Shown: positions 5,181 to 5,431 of the stretch, in pieces
Layout of the letters: every line of letters starts with the position of its first letter
Position numbering within the stretch: position 1 is the first letter of the stretch
Assembly: GCA_018224345.1 (NCBI GenBank)
Contig: JAGTUW010000172.1
Span: forward strand, 1 to 5,431
Source of the DNA: Bacteroidota bacterium
GTDB lineage: Bacteria > Bacteroidota > Ignavibacteria > SZUA-365
Length of the DNA stretch: 5,431 nt
Direction of reading: 5' to 3'
Made by a program: the position numbers and the translations under genes
The notes under the pieces: model-generated
What the model was told of the DNA's origin: nothing
What the model saw: the letters and a program-made list of their open reading frames with translations, nothing else
The model's database searches: none

Positions 5181-5431
5181 AAACGCCGTATTGCGGAAAC
5201 AATATCGCGTGAACATCAACCGGATTCTTCAGAACGCAGCAGGACTCCTCCCTCGCGGAATCGCCCCCGCCGCACTCATTATTTCATTCATCTTCTTTGC
5301 CACTGGCCTCCGGGCTCAACCCACTTTCGATATCGGTGACAGCGAGATCGCGATCTGGAATGTCAGTGGCACCCAGATCCAGGTTGGTTTCGAGGCATCG
5401 GGCCTCATCTTCGACGAGGACCTGGCGCTGA
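5143..5431 (+). CDS. Exported protein of unknown function, N-terminus only (runs off window)
   Basis: The frame opened by ATG 5143 stays open for 96 codons to the window end. It is preceded by GAGG (5132-5135) at 7-nt spacing, formed at the edge of the last 11-bp repeat. A hydrophobic core APAALIISFIFFAT (residues 41-54) followed by GLRA|QP looks like a Sec signal peptide cleaved after A58. The mature part begins QPTFDIGDSEIAIWNVSGTQ and looks beta-rich; I recognise no family. The n-region from ATG 5143 would be unusually long (about 40 residues), so the real start may be GTG 5209, which gives a more ordinary signal peptide of about 36 residues but has only a weak GGA 12 nt upstream. The frame is also open further upstream through the repeat array. 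Confidence 0.7.
   Translation, partial: MIIAAVFARSGRENAVLRKQYRVNINRILQNAAGLLPRGIAPAALIISFIFFATGLRAQPTFDIGDSEIAIWNVSGTQIQVGFEASGLIFDEDLAL
5174..5187 (+). other. Short hairpin with GAAA tetraloop
   Basis: GGCGT-GAAA-ACGCC forms a 5-bp stem closed by a GNRA-type loop. The TGA stop of the 52-aa frame (5178-5180) falls at its tip, and it lies 21 nt before the alternative GTG 5209 start. It is not followed by a T run, so it is not a terminator. It may be chance. Confidence 0.4.

Noticed and set aside
4917..5219. Minus-strand frame with a Leu-Phe-Leu-Gly-Cys-Phe-like repeat
   Set aside because: It is the reverse translation of the 11-bp array. The repetitive hydrophobic look is an artefact of the repeat, and no start site evidence was seen.

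Overview
The window reads as a GC-rich chromosomal segment of a Gram-negative bacterium. It holds an NtrC-type two-component pair on the minus strand, a divergent plus-strand glycosyltransferase, a repeat-rich intergenic stretch, and the start of an exported protein. The A-Q signal-peptide cleavage site (…GLRA|QP) and the short A/G-rich intergenic repeats would fit the Bacteroidota/Chlorobiota/Ignavibacteria side of the tree, but no marker gene is present, so the taxonomic placement is only a guess.

Layout. Positions 1-1203 (minus) encode a sigma-54-dependent response regulator, cut by the window edge before its DNA-binding domain. Positions 1196-3265 (minus) encode its membrane-bound PAS-containing histidine kinase. 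The kinase stop and regulator start overlap by 8 nt, so kinase then regulator form one translationally coupled unit. A 41-bp gap (3266-3306) separates the kinase start from the divergent glycosyltransferase at 3307-4602 (plus), a GT4-like GT-B enzyme with an unusual DX7D in place of the EX7E motif.

Positions 4603-5021 carry no convincing gene. They hold a 7-bp repeat array (4598-4632), a 9-bp array with five regularly spaced GGG tracts (4632-4677), a degenerate CCGCAATCGAAGAA-like array (4777-4820), a possible promoter (4896-4923) and a leader with several segments complementary to the next ribosome-binding site.

From 5022 a strong Shine-Dalgarno and ATG lead straight into ten copies of an 11-bp repeat (5024-5133). 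The 11-bp period leaves all three forward frames open with the same 11-residue peptide cycle. The three frames leave the array differently: into a short Cys-containing tail, into a stop overlapping the next ATG, or into the following exported-protein frame. That frame (5143 to the window end) has a signal peptide and no recognised domain.

How the parts may work together (inference): the two-component system senses a periplasmic or envelope signal and activates sigma-54 promoters that lie outside this window. The glycosyltransferase and the exported protein suggest an envelope or extracellular-product neighbourhood, but nothing in the sequence ties them to the regulator. The most unusual part is the 4945-5180 leader, which combines possible RBS masking with a frame-agnostic tandem repeat.
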